A stretch of 16,882 bases of DNA, from contig CAYVXD010000089.1 of the NCBI GenBank assembly GCA_964454265.1, positions 1 to 16,882 of the forward strand, read 5' to 3'. This document shows, piece by piece, positions 9,595 through 16,882 of this stretch. The stretch's first letter is position 1; each line of letters begins with the position of its first letter. Source of the stretch: JAUWMI01 sp964454265 (lineage in GTDB: Bacteria > Sumerlaeota > Sumerlaeia > MWCT01 > JAUWMI01). The notes beneath the pieces are model-generated. The model was not told where the DNA came from, did no database searches, and saw nothing but the letters and a program-made list of their open reading frames with translations. The position numbers and the translations under genes are program-made.

Positions 9595-9632
9595 CCCTCT
9601 CCCCTGGGGGGAGAGGATCAAGGTGAGGGGGC
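9595..9632 (+). repeat. CCCTCTCCCC..GGTGAGGGGG repeat, third copy
   Basis: Nearly identical to 7606-7645 (ttg versus tca in the middle). Shared flanks are ttccctgtttttccctc on the left and tcttatcttctatgg on the right, so the unit is about 75 bp. Confidence 0.8.
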
Positions 9633-9657
9633 TATCTTTCTTATCTTCTATGGACTG

Positions 9658-9777
9658 AAATGCGGGGACAGCAAGCTCAATTTCAGTTTTTCTTGCGGTT
9701 CAGGCTGGCCTTGCTGTAGTTTCGACGCTTCACCATTCTCTCATACGATCTAGAAAATAGGGTTGCTGCCCCCGAAT
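9658..9777 (+). repeat. ~120-bp element with GGGGACAGCAA / TTGCTGCCCCC inverted ends, copy 1
   Basis: The left end gcggggacagcaa and right end ttgctgcccccga pair with one mismatch over about 12 bp. Positions 9658-9758 repeat directly at 15653-15753 with about six differences in 101 bp. It is shaped like a MITE or REP unit and has no coding capacity. Confidence 0.8.
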
Positions 9778-9814
9778 TCCTCAAATGAACAAATAATTTG
9801 TCATTAATATTTAT

Positions 9815-10552
9815 CTACTGCATTTTCCTGATGCGTACTTCGCAGTCTTTTTTATCTTTTAACAGTTCAACGAGCTCGTTTACGTTCGTATTTCCGAAAT
9901 GATATGGATAAAGGATTTTAGGATTAAACATCTTAACTGCCTCAGCAACCATTTCGGGTGTCATGGTATAAGGTACGTTCATCGGTAAAAAGGCGCAATC
10001 TATTCCAGACAACTCTTTCATTTCTGGAATATTCTCTGTATCTCCAGCGATATATACTTTCTTATCGCCAAATGTTATTACATAGCCGTTACCAACACCC
10101 TTTGGGTGGAAAGGCTCGCCATTTGCTCTTTTGTGAACGATGTTATACGCTGGAACGGCTTTCACTTCTATTCCCTTAACTGTCTTGACATCACCGTTTT
10201 TCATTACAATACCGTTTTGGACTTCTTTAGCGCATGTTTCTGTTAATACTAAATCCGTGTTCGGTGTCTTGATCTTTTCTATTGCTTTTTTATCAAAGTG
10301 GTCACCATGATCATGGGTGACAAGAATAATATCTGCCTTAGGCATTTTAGAATAGTCTGCATATCTACTGACCGGATCAACATGGATTACCTTTTCATTA
10401 AAATGAAATAACAAGGTCGCATGACCAATAAAGGTGATTTTCAAATCCCCTGATGAAGTGCTGATTGTGTCAGACTCAAACTCATCTTGCGCGGCAGAAA
10501 AAGATGCAAACATCATGATCGGGAAAAACATAAATAAACTTATAGTCTTCAT
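9815..10552 (-). CDS. Exported metallo-beta-lactamase-fold hydrolase
   Basis: Residues 1-21 are a Sec signal peptide (hydrophobic LFMFFPIMMFASFSAA), so the mature protein is exported. The mature domain has the fold's opening strand with FIGHATLLF (His44), the metal motif THDHGDH (His80, His82, Asp84, His85), YIAGDTE, and YPYHFGNT with the last metal histidine. This is the UlaG-like branch of small MBL-fold hydrolases; the substrate is unknown. The 245-residue length is normal. The start is firm: AGGAGG lies 5 nt before the ATG at 10552. It is the last of three closely spaced genes (phoA, yibE/F, this). By eye it is more AT-rich than the car genes, which may mean separate ancestry. Confidence 0.88.
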   Translation of the reverse strand: MKTISLFMFFPIMMFASFSAAQDEFESDTISTSSGDLKITFIGHATLLFHFNEKVIHVDPVSRYADYSKMPKADIILVTHDHGDHFDKKAIEKIKTPNTDLVLTETCAKEVQNGIVMKNGDVKTVKGIEVKAVPAYNIVHKRANGEPFHPKGVGNGYVITFGDKKVYIAGDTENIPEMKELSGIDCAFLPMNVPYTMTPEMVAEAVKMFNPKILYPYHFGNTNVNELVELLKDKKDCEVRIRKMQ

Positions 10553-10678
10553 AGTGACCTCCTAAATACTATTCTCATTAAAGATACTTGCTAATGAGTA
10601 AGCCAAGAATACAATTTCATGCTTAAGATTATAGAGCTATTCTATGATATCCATTCATGTCAAATAAAAGTAGTGAAT

Positions 10679-11836
10679 TCACCGTCTAACTCTGATTGCC
10701 TGCGTCGTTTTGTAGAGCAGGCAGCCCACAAGAGCCGTGAAAGGTGCTACGGTCACCAAACCAAAACTTCCAACAAGTGTTTGAAGGATTTCAGCTGCCA
10801 CATAATTATGATTCATCACATTTTCGAGCGGAACACCCTGTGCCATAAACAGCATCATCATATTGAGGTAATTTGCCGAATAGGCAAATAATAGTGTAGT
10901 GGTCATCGTTCCGAGCACGGCGCGGCCGACACGCAGGCCGGAGCTAAGGAGTTCCCATCGTCCAATGTCACGGCTTTTTCGAACGATTTCATCCATGGCA
11001 GCCGCAATATCCATGGATAAGTCCATGATGGCCCCTGAAGCGGCCAGAAACACCCCTGCTAAAAACACACGCGTTAGATTTAAATACCCGTATCCTGCGT
11101 AGAGCAGGGTTTCCGAGAATGGTTTAACTGCGCCATGCACCCGAAATCCCTTCCAAAACAACAGCGCGAGAAGAGCAGTCAATCCCACACCAAGGAAACA
11201 GCCGAGGAATGCCACAAGCCCCCTTTTTGAAAGTCCACCCACCATGAACTGAATGGCTCCGGAAAGACCGACAATCACTATTAGAGCGATGAGGATCGGA
11301 TCGTTGCCTTTGAGTATCGAGGGAAGCAGAACGCGCCAAGTCGCGACTATAGCTAGCACGAAACTTAAGAGCGCTTTTGCACCGGTCCATCCAGCCGTTA
11401 GAATCAACAGCACGGCAAAAGCGACAGCTAATAGGCGCTCAATTCCCAGGCGATACCGACCACGGAGCGTTCCTACAGACAGCTTCCCATCGGGCGCCGT
11501 ATATTCCACGAGAACGGGTTCGTTCTCTAAATAGACTTCGTCCAGTTCCATCTTACCCAGAAGTTCGTTGCGACCGATTAACTGACTGCCGGCATGAGGA
11601 CCGGAGATCAAACGAAGCGTCACCGTTTGCGCTCCAGTTTGCACCATCCCCAACTGCATTAACTCAGAATTGTCCACAGTCATAACGCGCGCTTTTGCGC
11701 GAACTGTTTCCAAGTCGACGCCCCGTTCTGGAATACCACTGGGGATGAAAAGCAATCCCACTGTTACAACCGCGACTAGCGTTACAAATATAAAGTCACG
11801 TTTCCATAAAGATGGCCATTTGATGCTTCTTTTCAA
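10679..11836 (-). CDS. YibE/F-family membrane protein
   Basis: The 385-residue protein has one N-terminal membrane segment (about 14-31), a roughly 100-residue outer domain (40-130, VRAKARVMTVDNSELMQLG), then about seven hydrophobic segments from 134 to the end. GAIMDLSMDIAAAMDEIVR and GRAVLGTMTTTLLFAYSANYL are typical of the YibE/F family. Members are integral membrane proteins of unknown function, found mostly in Gram-positive but also other bacteria. GGAGA 6 nt upstream supports the ATG. phoA lies 110 bp upstream on the same strand and the MBL hydrolase 126 bp downstream, so co-expression is possible. No signature points to a transported substrate. Confidence 0.88.
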   Translation of the reverse strand: MKRSIKWPSLWKRDFIFVTLVAVVTVGLLFIPSGIPERGVDLETVRAKARVMTVDNSELMQLGMVQTGAQTVTLRLISGPHAGSQLIGRNELLGKMELDEVYLENEPVLVEYTAPDGKLSVGTLRGRYRLGIERLLAVAFAVLLILTAGWTGAKALLSFVLAIVATWRVLLPSILKGNDPILIALIVIVGLSGAIQFMVGGLSKRGLVAFLGCFLGVGLTALLALLFWKGFRVHGAVKPFSETLLYAGYGYLNLTRVFLAGVFLAASGAIMDLSMDIAAAMDEIVRKSRDIGRWELLSSGLRVGRAVLGTMTTTLLFAYSANYLNMMMLFMAQGVPLENVMNHNYVAAEILQTLVGSFGLVTVAPFTALVGCLLYKTTQAIRVRR

Positions 11837-11946
11837 TGTACTATCTCCTTTAATAGATGAATTGTCAGGAAACGTCTCTGTGGGGATACATGAAGTACAT
11901 TAATGCTTATACCTTACTTTGGCTTACCCAATATGGCGAGCATACT

Positions 11947-13557
11947 TTACGGGGTGATAGCCATGACGGCCTTTTCCACTTTCTTCTCATCCTTATGCTT
12001 GTGGTAGATTGTCTCTAGATCCATCGCTTCTTTAAGATTCTTGCAAATATCTGTGTTGTCATAGTAACCCTGAAAAAGCTCTTCACCGATTCCTCTTGCC
12101 ATCACGGGTACGGGTATTCCTGTATGAGAGTAGCTAGTCCACCCTATGCCCGCCTTCTGATTTACAATATGCGTAATTTTCACCGTAATAGGTTCATAAC
12201 TCCCATATAAAAGATATGTATAGTCATCGCTAGCGCGAACTTGCCTGTCCTTCATACTCAAAGCAAAGGCGTCTTCGAGAGCTAAGCGTTCGTGAGGTTT
12301 AGCGGTCATTCCCAGTGTTTGTCTGGCAGTCATATCTCCTTCCCCTGCTTTTTTTTGAAGTTCCTTCACGGCGGAGTCATCAAGCAAAGTCAGGCCAAAG
12401 CATTCTTCAATGAGAGGAATAATGTCCTTAAACTTGGCGTTCTTTCCGTATTTCTCCTTGAACTTTCCCAGTCTCTTGTTGAACTCGATATAGGACATTT
12501 TCTGCCTGGAGATCTTTTCAAAAGACGAATCCGTGCGAGTTCCAGCAAAGCCGATCGTCAGTCCACCGCATTCATGATCCCCTGTTACGACAATTAAAGT
12601 CTCGCCAGGCCGTTGCTTCTGAAACGCCAGAGCCTCTTCCACAGCTTTATCGAAGGCAAGCACATCATAAATAGCAGCCGCTGCATCATTCGCGTGACAT
12701 GCCCAGTCGATCTTGCCGCCCTCGACCATCATGAAAAAGCCCTTCGTATTATCTAACAATTCAATACCTTTTCTGGTGAACTCGGCAAGACTGATATGGC
12801 TAGGCGGACGATCGAGTTCGTAATAAAGTGCTTTAGCGTTGTCTAGTTGGTGGTTGTAGGCTAAAACCTTTCCGCACTCCGGCTTAAGCGCTTGAAGTTC
12901 CGCACGAGTTGTCACAATATGGAATCCGCGGCGCTTTGCCTCATCAAGAACATCCGCTTGCGTACCATTCCTCCCTTTGGGATATCTTACACCCCCGCCG
13001 GCAAAATAATCGAAATTCGACCGAGCGAGATCCTGGCTTATCTCATAGTACATGCCGCGATATGGACGATGGCTGTAAAAACACGCTGGCGTGGCATGGT
13101 CGATGCTGACGCTTGAAACAATTCCTACCTTCATTCCTCTTTCCTTCGCAGATTCAGCGATGGTCTTCAGAGAGGTTTGTTTATCAGGCGCCATCGCTAT
13201 TAATCCGTTCTCCGTTTTCTGACCACACGCGAGGGCTGTGGCTGCCGCGGCGGAATCGGTAATGAGGGTATTCATCGAGTATGTGGAGGACATCCCATGA
13301 ACCGGAAATTTGCTCATGTTCAGTTTTGTAATGCCTGTTTCCGACTTTCGCGTGACTGCAGCCTGGTAAACCTCGGCAGCGTTACGTTGAGCAAGTCCCA
13401 TTCCATCTCCAATGAATAGAAAGACATACTTCGCGTGTTCTTTGCCAGCGGTTCCGCCCCATACCTGGGAAGCAAGCGCGAAAATCGCCAAATTGATCAT
13501 CACATAAGTCGTTACTGAAATCCGATACACCCTTTTTCTAAACCATTCTGTTAACAT
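11947..13557 (-). CDS. phoA: Alkaline phosphatase, PhoA type
   Basis: PhoA-type enzymes hydrolyse phosphate monoesters outside the cytoplasm to supply phosphate. The 536-residue precursor has a signal or anchor segment (about 15-34, VTTYVMINLAIFALASQVWG). The catalytic residues are present: metal Asp51 in FIGDGMG, nucleophile Ser102 in TDSAAAATA, the Zn ligands in GGKIDWACHAND, the VTGDHECGG motif, and the final His in SYSHTGIPVPV. It is somewhat longer than the E. coli enzyme, within the range of PhoA relatives. GGAAGAA about 7 nt upstream supports the ATG at 13557. Phosphate control would be expected, but I could not identify a convincing PHO box in the upstream spacer. yibE/F follows after 110 bp. 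Confidence 0.95.
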   Translation of the reverse strand: MLTEWFRKRVYRISVTTYVMINLAIFALASQVWGGTAGKEHAKYVFLFIGDGMGLAQRNAAEVYQAAVTRKSETGITKLNMSKFPVHGMSSTYSMNTLITDSAAAATALACGQKTENGLIAMAPDKQTSLKTIAESAKERGMKVGIVSSVSIDHATPACFYSHRPYRGMYYEISQDLARSNFDYFAGGGVRYPKGRNGTQADVLDEAKRRGFHIVTTRAELQALKPECGKVLAYNHQLDNAKALYYELDRPPSHISLAEFTRKGIELLDNTKGFFMMVEGGKIDWACHANDAAAAIYDVLAFDKAVEEALAFQKQRPGETLIVVTGDHECGGLTIGFAGTRTDSSFEKISRQKMSYIEFNKRLGKFKEKYGKNAKFKDIIPLIEECFGLTLLDDSAVKELQKKAGEGDMTARQTLGMTAKPHERLALEDAFALSMKDRQVRASDDYTYLLYGSYEPITVKITHIVNQKAGIGWTSYSHTGIPVPVMARGIGEELFQGYYDNTDICKNLKEAMDLETIYHKHKDEKKVEKAVMAITP

Positions 13558-13962
13558 AATAGGCTTCTTCCTTATGATAAGATTAGAGTAAATTTTGGGT
13601 TTTCAGATCGAGGCTGTTCTTGCCCTCACGCTGGAACAAAATTTTTCTGCAGGGGTTCAATTAAATCGTCAATCTATGTATTCTAATCTACCAAAGTTGG
13701 TTTCAAGACATTTCTAATGAATCAACAAAGGACAAGCTGAAAAAATCCAGAACCATCGGTAGTCTTCCAGCTTATCGTGATCGAATTGTTTCGTTCTTTT
13801 AAGAGGGAGTACGATTACTCTAACATCCCGGCTCACCAGTCGCGAATTGTTCGCGGGTCTGGTGCAGAGCCGGTTGTTGTATGGCAGTGTTTATTCGCCC
13901 ATCTATAACGATTTGTCTGAAAAAATAGATTAGACAATCGCTCTCAACAGATAAGACCGAAT
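13558..13962. other. Spacer between catalase and phoA genes
   Basis: These 405 bp have no credible gene. The main feature is a strong bulged hairpin at 13828-13873. A weaker inverted repeat, gatttgtct..agacaatc (about 13911-13940), lies just beyond the catalase stop and could be part of a transcript end, though it has no T-tail. Confidence 0.65.
13822..13880. repeat. Long bulged hairpin of unknown role
   Basis: Arms ccggctc/gagccgg, accag/ctggt and cgcgaa/ttcgcg nest to form a 46-nt hairpin (13828-13873) with unpaired bases concentrated on one side, framed by aaca and ttgtt. The overall shape recalls integron attC sites, but the outer simple-site boxes do not match consensus (GTTAGAG on the minus strand is the nearest), and no integrase is visible. 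A REP-type element is an equally good reading. Confidence 0.5.
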
Positions 13963-15489
13963 TCACTTTTCGGTGGCTTTTGCCCTTTGCTCTTGAGACA
14001 TACCCGCCAATCGCTTGACTTCATTCACATCGAGGCCTATTCCTTCGGCTACGTGCCGGCCGTACTCCTGGTCTGCCTTGTAGAACAAGGCTGTTTGGCG
14101 CAATTGGATGCGCTTTTGTGCCTTGCCCAGGTGGCCCACAATGTTGCCGATGAGGTGATCTCGATCCTTGTCTGACATGACCTTGCGATAAAGGGTGCCA
14201 GCCTGCACAAAGTCGTCATTGGGATGGGTGAAGGGGTGACGACCAGCCTGGCCGGAAAGCTCAAAAGGAGGCTCACCTGCCGTCGGGTCCGGCCCAAATC
14301 CGCCAAAGCTATTGGGCCAGTAGTTGGGTCCGCCACCCGCGTTGGCGTCAACGCGCATTAACCCGTCACGCTGGTAACTGTTTTCAGGAGCGTGTTTGGG
14401 CGCATTGACTGGAATCAGGTGATAGTTGGGTCCCAGTCTATGCAGGTGCGTATCGTGGTAAGAAAAAACTCTCGCTTGCAACATCTTGTCCGGAGAAATT
14501 GCGATTCCGGGAACCACGTTTCCCGGGCAGAAAGCCGCCTGTTCCACTTCTGCAAAATAGTTGACCGGGTTCCGGTTCAGAACCAGCTTTCCAATTTTAA
14601 CAGGCGGGACCTCTCCATGTGGCCAGACTTTGGTGATGTCAAAGATATCCCAAGGGAAATTCTTGGCCTTCTCTGGTGTTAGAATCTGCATCTCAAGAGT
14701 CCAGGAAGGATACTCGCCCCGCTCGATGGCCTTATACAGGTCACGAGTGGCGTGATCCGGATCTTCGCCGCAAAGCCGCTTCGATTCCTCTCGGGTCAGG
14801 TTCTTGATACCCTGATCCGTCTTGAAATGGTACTGTACCCAGAAGTGCTCGCCCCTGTCATTGTACCACTTGAAGGTGTGGCTACTGTAGCCGTTCATGT
14901 GCCGAAAGGTAGCTGGTGTTCCCCTGTCGGAGAAAAGGATTGTAACTTGATGAATGGATTCAGGTGTCAGGGATAAGAAGTCCCAAAACATGTCTGGATC
15001 AGGCAGATTGGTCGCAGGGTTGCGCTTCTGGGTGTGGATGAAGTCGGGGAACTTAAGGGGGTCGCGGATAAAGAATACCGGCGTGTTGTTGCCTACCAGG
15101 TCATAATTGCCTTCCTCCGTGTAGAATTTGACTGCAAAGCCGCGTGGATCTCGTGCAGCATCAGCAGAACCCCTTTCACCGCCAACGGTGGAAAAGCGTG
15201 CGAAGACTTCAGTACGCTTGCCTACTTCGGAAAGAAACTTGGCTTTGGTGTACTTTGTCACATCAGCAGTAACCTCAAAATAGCCGTGCGCTCCCGCTCC
15301 TTTTGCATGCACCACTCGTTCGGGAATGCGCTCACGGTCGAAGTGGCCTAACTTCTCCAGCAAGTGAACGTCCTGCATGAGTACAGGACCCCGTGGACCA
15401 GCGGTTAGGCTGTTCTGGTCGTCAGCCACAGGGATTCCAAAAGCTGTAGTAAGTCTCCTTTTTTTTCTTTCATTTTTTTCTTTTTTCAT
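13963..15489 (-). CDS. Monofunctional haem catalase
   Basis: The enzyme converts hydrogen peroxide to water and oxygen. The 508-residue protein has the small-subunit catalase architecture. The distal His is in RVVHAKGAGAHG (His61), the distal Asn in GNNTPVFFIRDP (Asn134) and the proximal haem Tyr in RVFSYHDTHLHRLG (Tyr344), so the site is intact. There is no C-terminal flavodoxin-like extension, which excludes the large-subunit type. The N-terminus is very Lys/Arg-rich (KKEKNERKKRR). Two ATGs lie 6 nt apart; GGGAG sits 1 nt before the first (15495) and 7 nt before the second (15489), so the second is preferred. No OxyR or PerR site was recognised. It is probably transcribed alone, given spacers of about 300 and 400 bp. 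Confidence 0.95.
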   Translation of the reverse strand: MKKEKNERKKRRLTTAFGIPVADDQNSLTAGPRGPVLMQDVHLLEKLGHFDRERIPERVVHAKGAGAHGYFEVTADVTKYTKAKFLSEVGKRTEVFARFSTVGGERGSADAARDPRGFAVKFYTEEGNYDLVGNNTPVFFIRDPLKFPDFIHTQKRNPATNLPDPDMFWDFLSLTPESIHQVTILFSDRGTPATFRHMNGYSSHTFKWYNDRGEHFWVQYHFKTDQGIKNLTREESKRLCGEDPDHATRDLYKAIERGEYPSWTLEMQILTPEKAKNFPWDIFDITKVWPHGEVPPVKIGKLVLNRNPVNYFAEVEQAAFCPGNVVPGIAISPDKMLQARVFSYHDTHLHRLGPNYHLIPVNAPKHAPENSYQRDGLMRVDANAGGGPNYWPNSFGGFGPDPTAGEPPFELSGQAGRHPFTHPNDDFVQAGTLYRKVMSDKDRDHLIGNIVGHLGKAQKRIQLRQTALFYKADQEYGRHVAEGIGLDVNEVKRLAGMSQEQRAKATEK

Positions 15490-15788
15490 TGCCATACTCC
15501 CTTCTTTCTCTTGATATGAACTTACAGCAATATCACTATGGTTTCTTTATCACACCTTGAGGCCGCGAGATCGTCTGAAGAATCTCTCAAATGCGGAATG
15601 CAGTCAAGCGGAAACGGAATTCTGCATTGGGTTTTCGAGTTTCCCTAATAGCAAATGCGGGGACAGCAAGCTCAATTTCATTTTTTCTTGCGGTTCAGGC
15701 TGGCCTTGCTGCAGTTTCGACGCTTCACCATTCCCTCATACGACTCGGAAAATGCAGTGGCGGGACACTAATAGAATCTCTTTAATTT
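15490..15788. other. Spacer upstream of the catalase gene
   Basis: It contains the catalase ribosome site (GGGAG near 15497), a short inverted pair aatgcag..ctgcatt (15597-15628) and the second copy of the GGGGACAGCAA element (15653-15753). Open frames crossing the repeat on the plus strand are not credible genes. Confidence 0.6.
15653..15753 (+). repeat. GGGGACAGCAA element, copy 2
   Basis: Direct repeat of 9658-9758 at a constant offset of 5995 bp, with about six single-base differences and no gaps. The left inverted end is intact. The right end beyond 15753 is degenerate (gcgggacac in place of gcccccg), so this copy looks decayed or truncated. Confidence 0.85.
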
Positions 15789-16871
15789 TTACCTTTCAGC
15801 AATATGATCTGATCCAATTCGCTCGATGAGACCCGGAACGAAACGCTCGCTGAAACCCGCCACAACGGCTATTACGAAGAGAGTGTAAGGGTTATCCTGA
15901 ATTATTCCTAAAGCAAGATTAGCTTTGCTTACCACAACCACAAAACAACCGAAGATCAACGCTAATGTAATTCTAATCACACCATGAAACGCCATATGTA
16001 GCCGTGATGCAAACGGATCTATTGAAAGTTTCCTCGCGCGCTGCATTATAGAAATTGCTCCTCCTAGAATACCACCCCCGCCGCCCAAAATAATGTCTCT
16101 GTGAAACGGTGTAAGGGAATCTAGGAAAAGATACTGATATTCGAGTATGCACAGAAGAATTAATGCCCAAGAGAGACTAAAAGATAAATAGTTCAATTGT
16201 GCATACCCCTTGCCTCTCTCATTTACAAAATTACGGGCAACCTCAAAACACCCGGACAAGTCATCCTCTTCTCGCGACATGAAAGCACTACTCAGTGCTT
16301 TGCCAAGAATGATAGCCACTTCAGGCCTACATGTTTTTGGCAGAGTAGATTGAGCAATGCCTTGCAAGCGATCGAGTTCAGCAGCTGCAGCTCTTAGCCT
16401 GTAGGGAAGTGTCCGGTGCCACCACTCGACACTGTCTCTCTCAGTACGACATACCATGAAGTCAGGTCCACTTGCGAATTTTCCCGCTATCTTTGGTTGC
16501 TTCTCGAGAAAGTCACGGGCAGGTTTAAAGTATGCTATCACGTCATCATTTGCCTGCGATCCGAAAACACGTGCTAATGTGCTAGCCAGCAGATATTCCA
16601 TTTGTTCCCTTTTAGACGGAGGGAGGCTAAGTTTGGCAAGCCCTTCCAACCGATAGAATTCATCTTCGGCAGGCTTGAGCCTTTTAGGAAGGCCCCGGTG
16701 TTCCCATGCAAGCTCGCCCTTGTCATTGCGGAATATCACCCAGTCAGGTTCCTGATCAAGGATTGTCGCTATCTTCTCACCACCAAGAGTTGTGCCTCCG
16801 GGTTTATAACTGAAGGGGATAGTTGGCATTTGATCCATTGGAATTTCTTCCCTAGCACGCTTATCTGTCAT
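15789..16871 (-). CDS. Uncharacterised membrane protein with a duplicated ~83-residue domain
   Basis: I do not recognise this 360-residue protein. Residues 42-124 and 136-218 align without a gap, with about 29 of 83 identities; shared features include W-x-H-R-x-L-P-x-R-L, a following E-x3-R-L-x-G-x-A, and DD-x5-F-x2-AR-x-F at the end. The C-terminal third has hydrophobic segments near 229-248, 261-275 (glycine-rich GGGGGILGGA), 299-316 and 329-340, then GFSERFVPGLIERI. The duplicated part is hydrophilic, so a cytoplasmic sensor or scaffold on a membrane anchor is one guess. The start at 16871 lacks a Shine-Dalgarno; an ATG at 16838 is preceded by AGGGAAG at suitable spacing and is a real alternative. 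The mttB-like gene has a near-identical start region. Confidence 0.75.
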   Translation of the reverse strand: MTDKRAREEIPMDQMPTIPFSYKPGGTTLGGEKIATILDQEPDWVIFRNDKGELAWEHRGLPKRLKPAEDEFYRLEGLAKLSLPPSKREQMEYLLASTLARVFGSQANDDVIAYFKPARDFLEKQPKIAGKFASGPDFMVCRTERDSVEWWHRTLPYRLRAAAAELDRLQGIAQSTLPKTCRPEVAIILGKALSSAFMSREEDDLSGCFEVARNFVNERGKGYAQLNYLSFSLSWALILLCILEYQYLFLDSLTPFHRDIILGGGGGILGGAISIMQRARKLSIDPFASRLHMAFHGVIRITLALIFGCFVVVVSKANLALGIIQDNPYTLFVIAVVAGFSERFVPGLIERIGSDHIAER

Positions 16872-16882
16872 TCAGATGAACC

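Larger units (their letters stand above)
9119..9814. other. Repeat-filled spacer between the mttB-like and MBL-fold genes
   Basis: There is no credible gene in these 696 bp. It contains the two-hairpin repeat (about 9143-9252), a TCATTCTGAG-type palindromic repeat (9262-9302), a CCCTCTCCCC repeat (9595-9632) and a 120-bp element with inverted ends (9658-9777). An open frame at 9392-9658 spans repeats and is rejected. Confidence 0.7.

Noticed and set aside
9392..9658. 88-codon plus-strand open frame between the mttB-like and MBL genes
   Set aside because: It runs through the CCCTCTCCCC repeat and repeat flanks and has no ribosome site or recognisable domain.
13911..13940. Rho-independent terminator for the catalase gene
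   Set aside because: The inverted repeat is short, AT-rich and has no T-run in the direction of transcription.
15557..15829. Plus-strand open frames upstream of the catalase gene
   Set aside because: They consist mainly of the 101-bp repeat and overlap the end of the membrane-protein gene; the equivalent frame is not kept at the 9658 copy.

Overview
This is a 16.9 kb stretch of a draft or metagenome-derived bacterial scaffold; a run of exactly 100 N at 7438-7537 marks an assembly join. It reads as a mosaic of housekeeping and accessory genes set in repeat-rich intergenic DNA. Nothing in it fixes the phylum. Exported proteins with N-terminal signal peptides, a PhoA-type alkaline phosphatase, LVIVD repeats and many palindromic interspersed repeats fit a free-living environmental bacterium of an uncultured lineage, but that is inference only.

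Layout. Positions 1-852 (minus strand) hold the N-terminal 284 codons of an exported LVIVD-repeat protein that runs off the left edge. Positions 853-1418 are non-coding and carry two repeat elements and a candidate promoter. carA and carB (1419-5983, plus strand) encode both subunits of carbamoyl-phosphate synthetase, the entry point to arginine and pyrimidine synthesis; a palindromic repeat fills the space between them. Behind carB, on the minus strand, is a complete type II toxin-antitoxin pair (6279-6819, a MazE/RHH-like antitoxin followed by a MazF/PemK-like toxin) with a recognisable promoter and a perfect palindromic operator. Immediately beyond it lies a second copy of the last ~37 codons of carB (6920-7030), differing from the functional end almost only at synonymous sites. 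The toxin-antitoxin module is therefore bracketed by two divergent carB 3' ends, as expected if it arrived as an insertion into the end of carB that supplied a replacement gene end.

Positions 7037-7675 are packed with palindromes and interspersed repeats, including a tandem duplication of about 220 bp that the assembly gap interrupts. From 7676 to the right edge every gene is on the minus strand: an MttB-family methyltransferase without pyrrolysine, an exported metallo-beta-lactamase-fold hydrolase, a YibE/F membrane protein, a PhoA-type alkaline phosphatase, a monofunctional haem catalase, and an unrecognised membrane protein whose soluble half is an internal duplication. PhoA, YibE/F and the hydrolase lie close together and may be co-expressed. 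The methyltransferase, catalase and last gene are each preceded by long repeat-bearing spacers and are probably separate transcription units.

The most notable points are the carB-tail insertion carrying the toxin-antitoxin module, the number of distinct small repeat families (at least six) concentrated between genes, and the duplicated-domain membrane protein. No CRISPR array, tRNA, rRNA, integrase or transposase gene was found.
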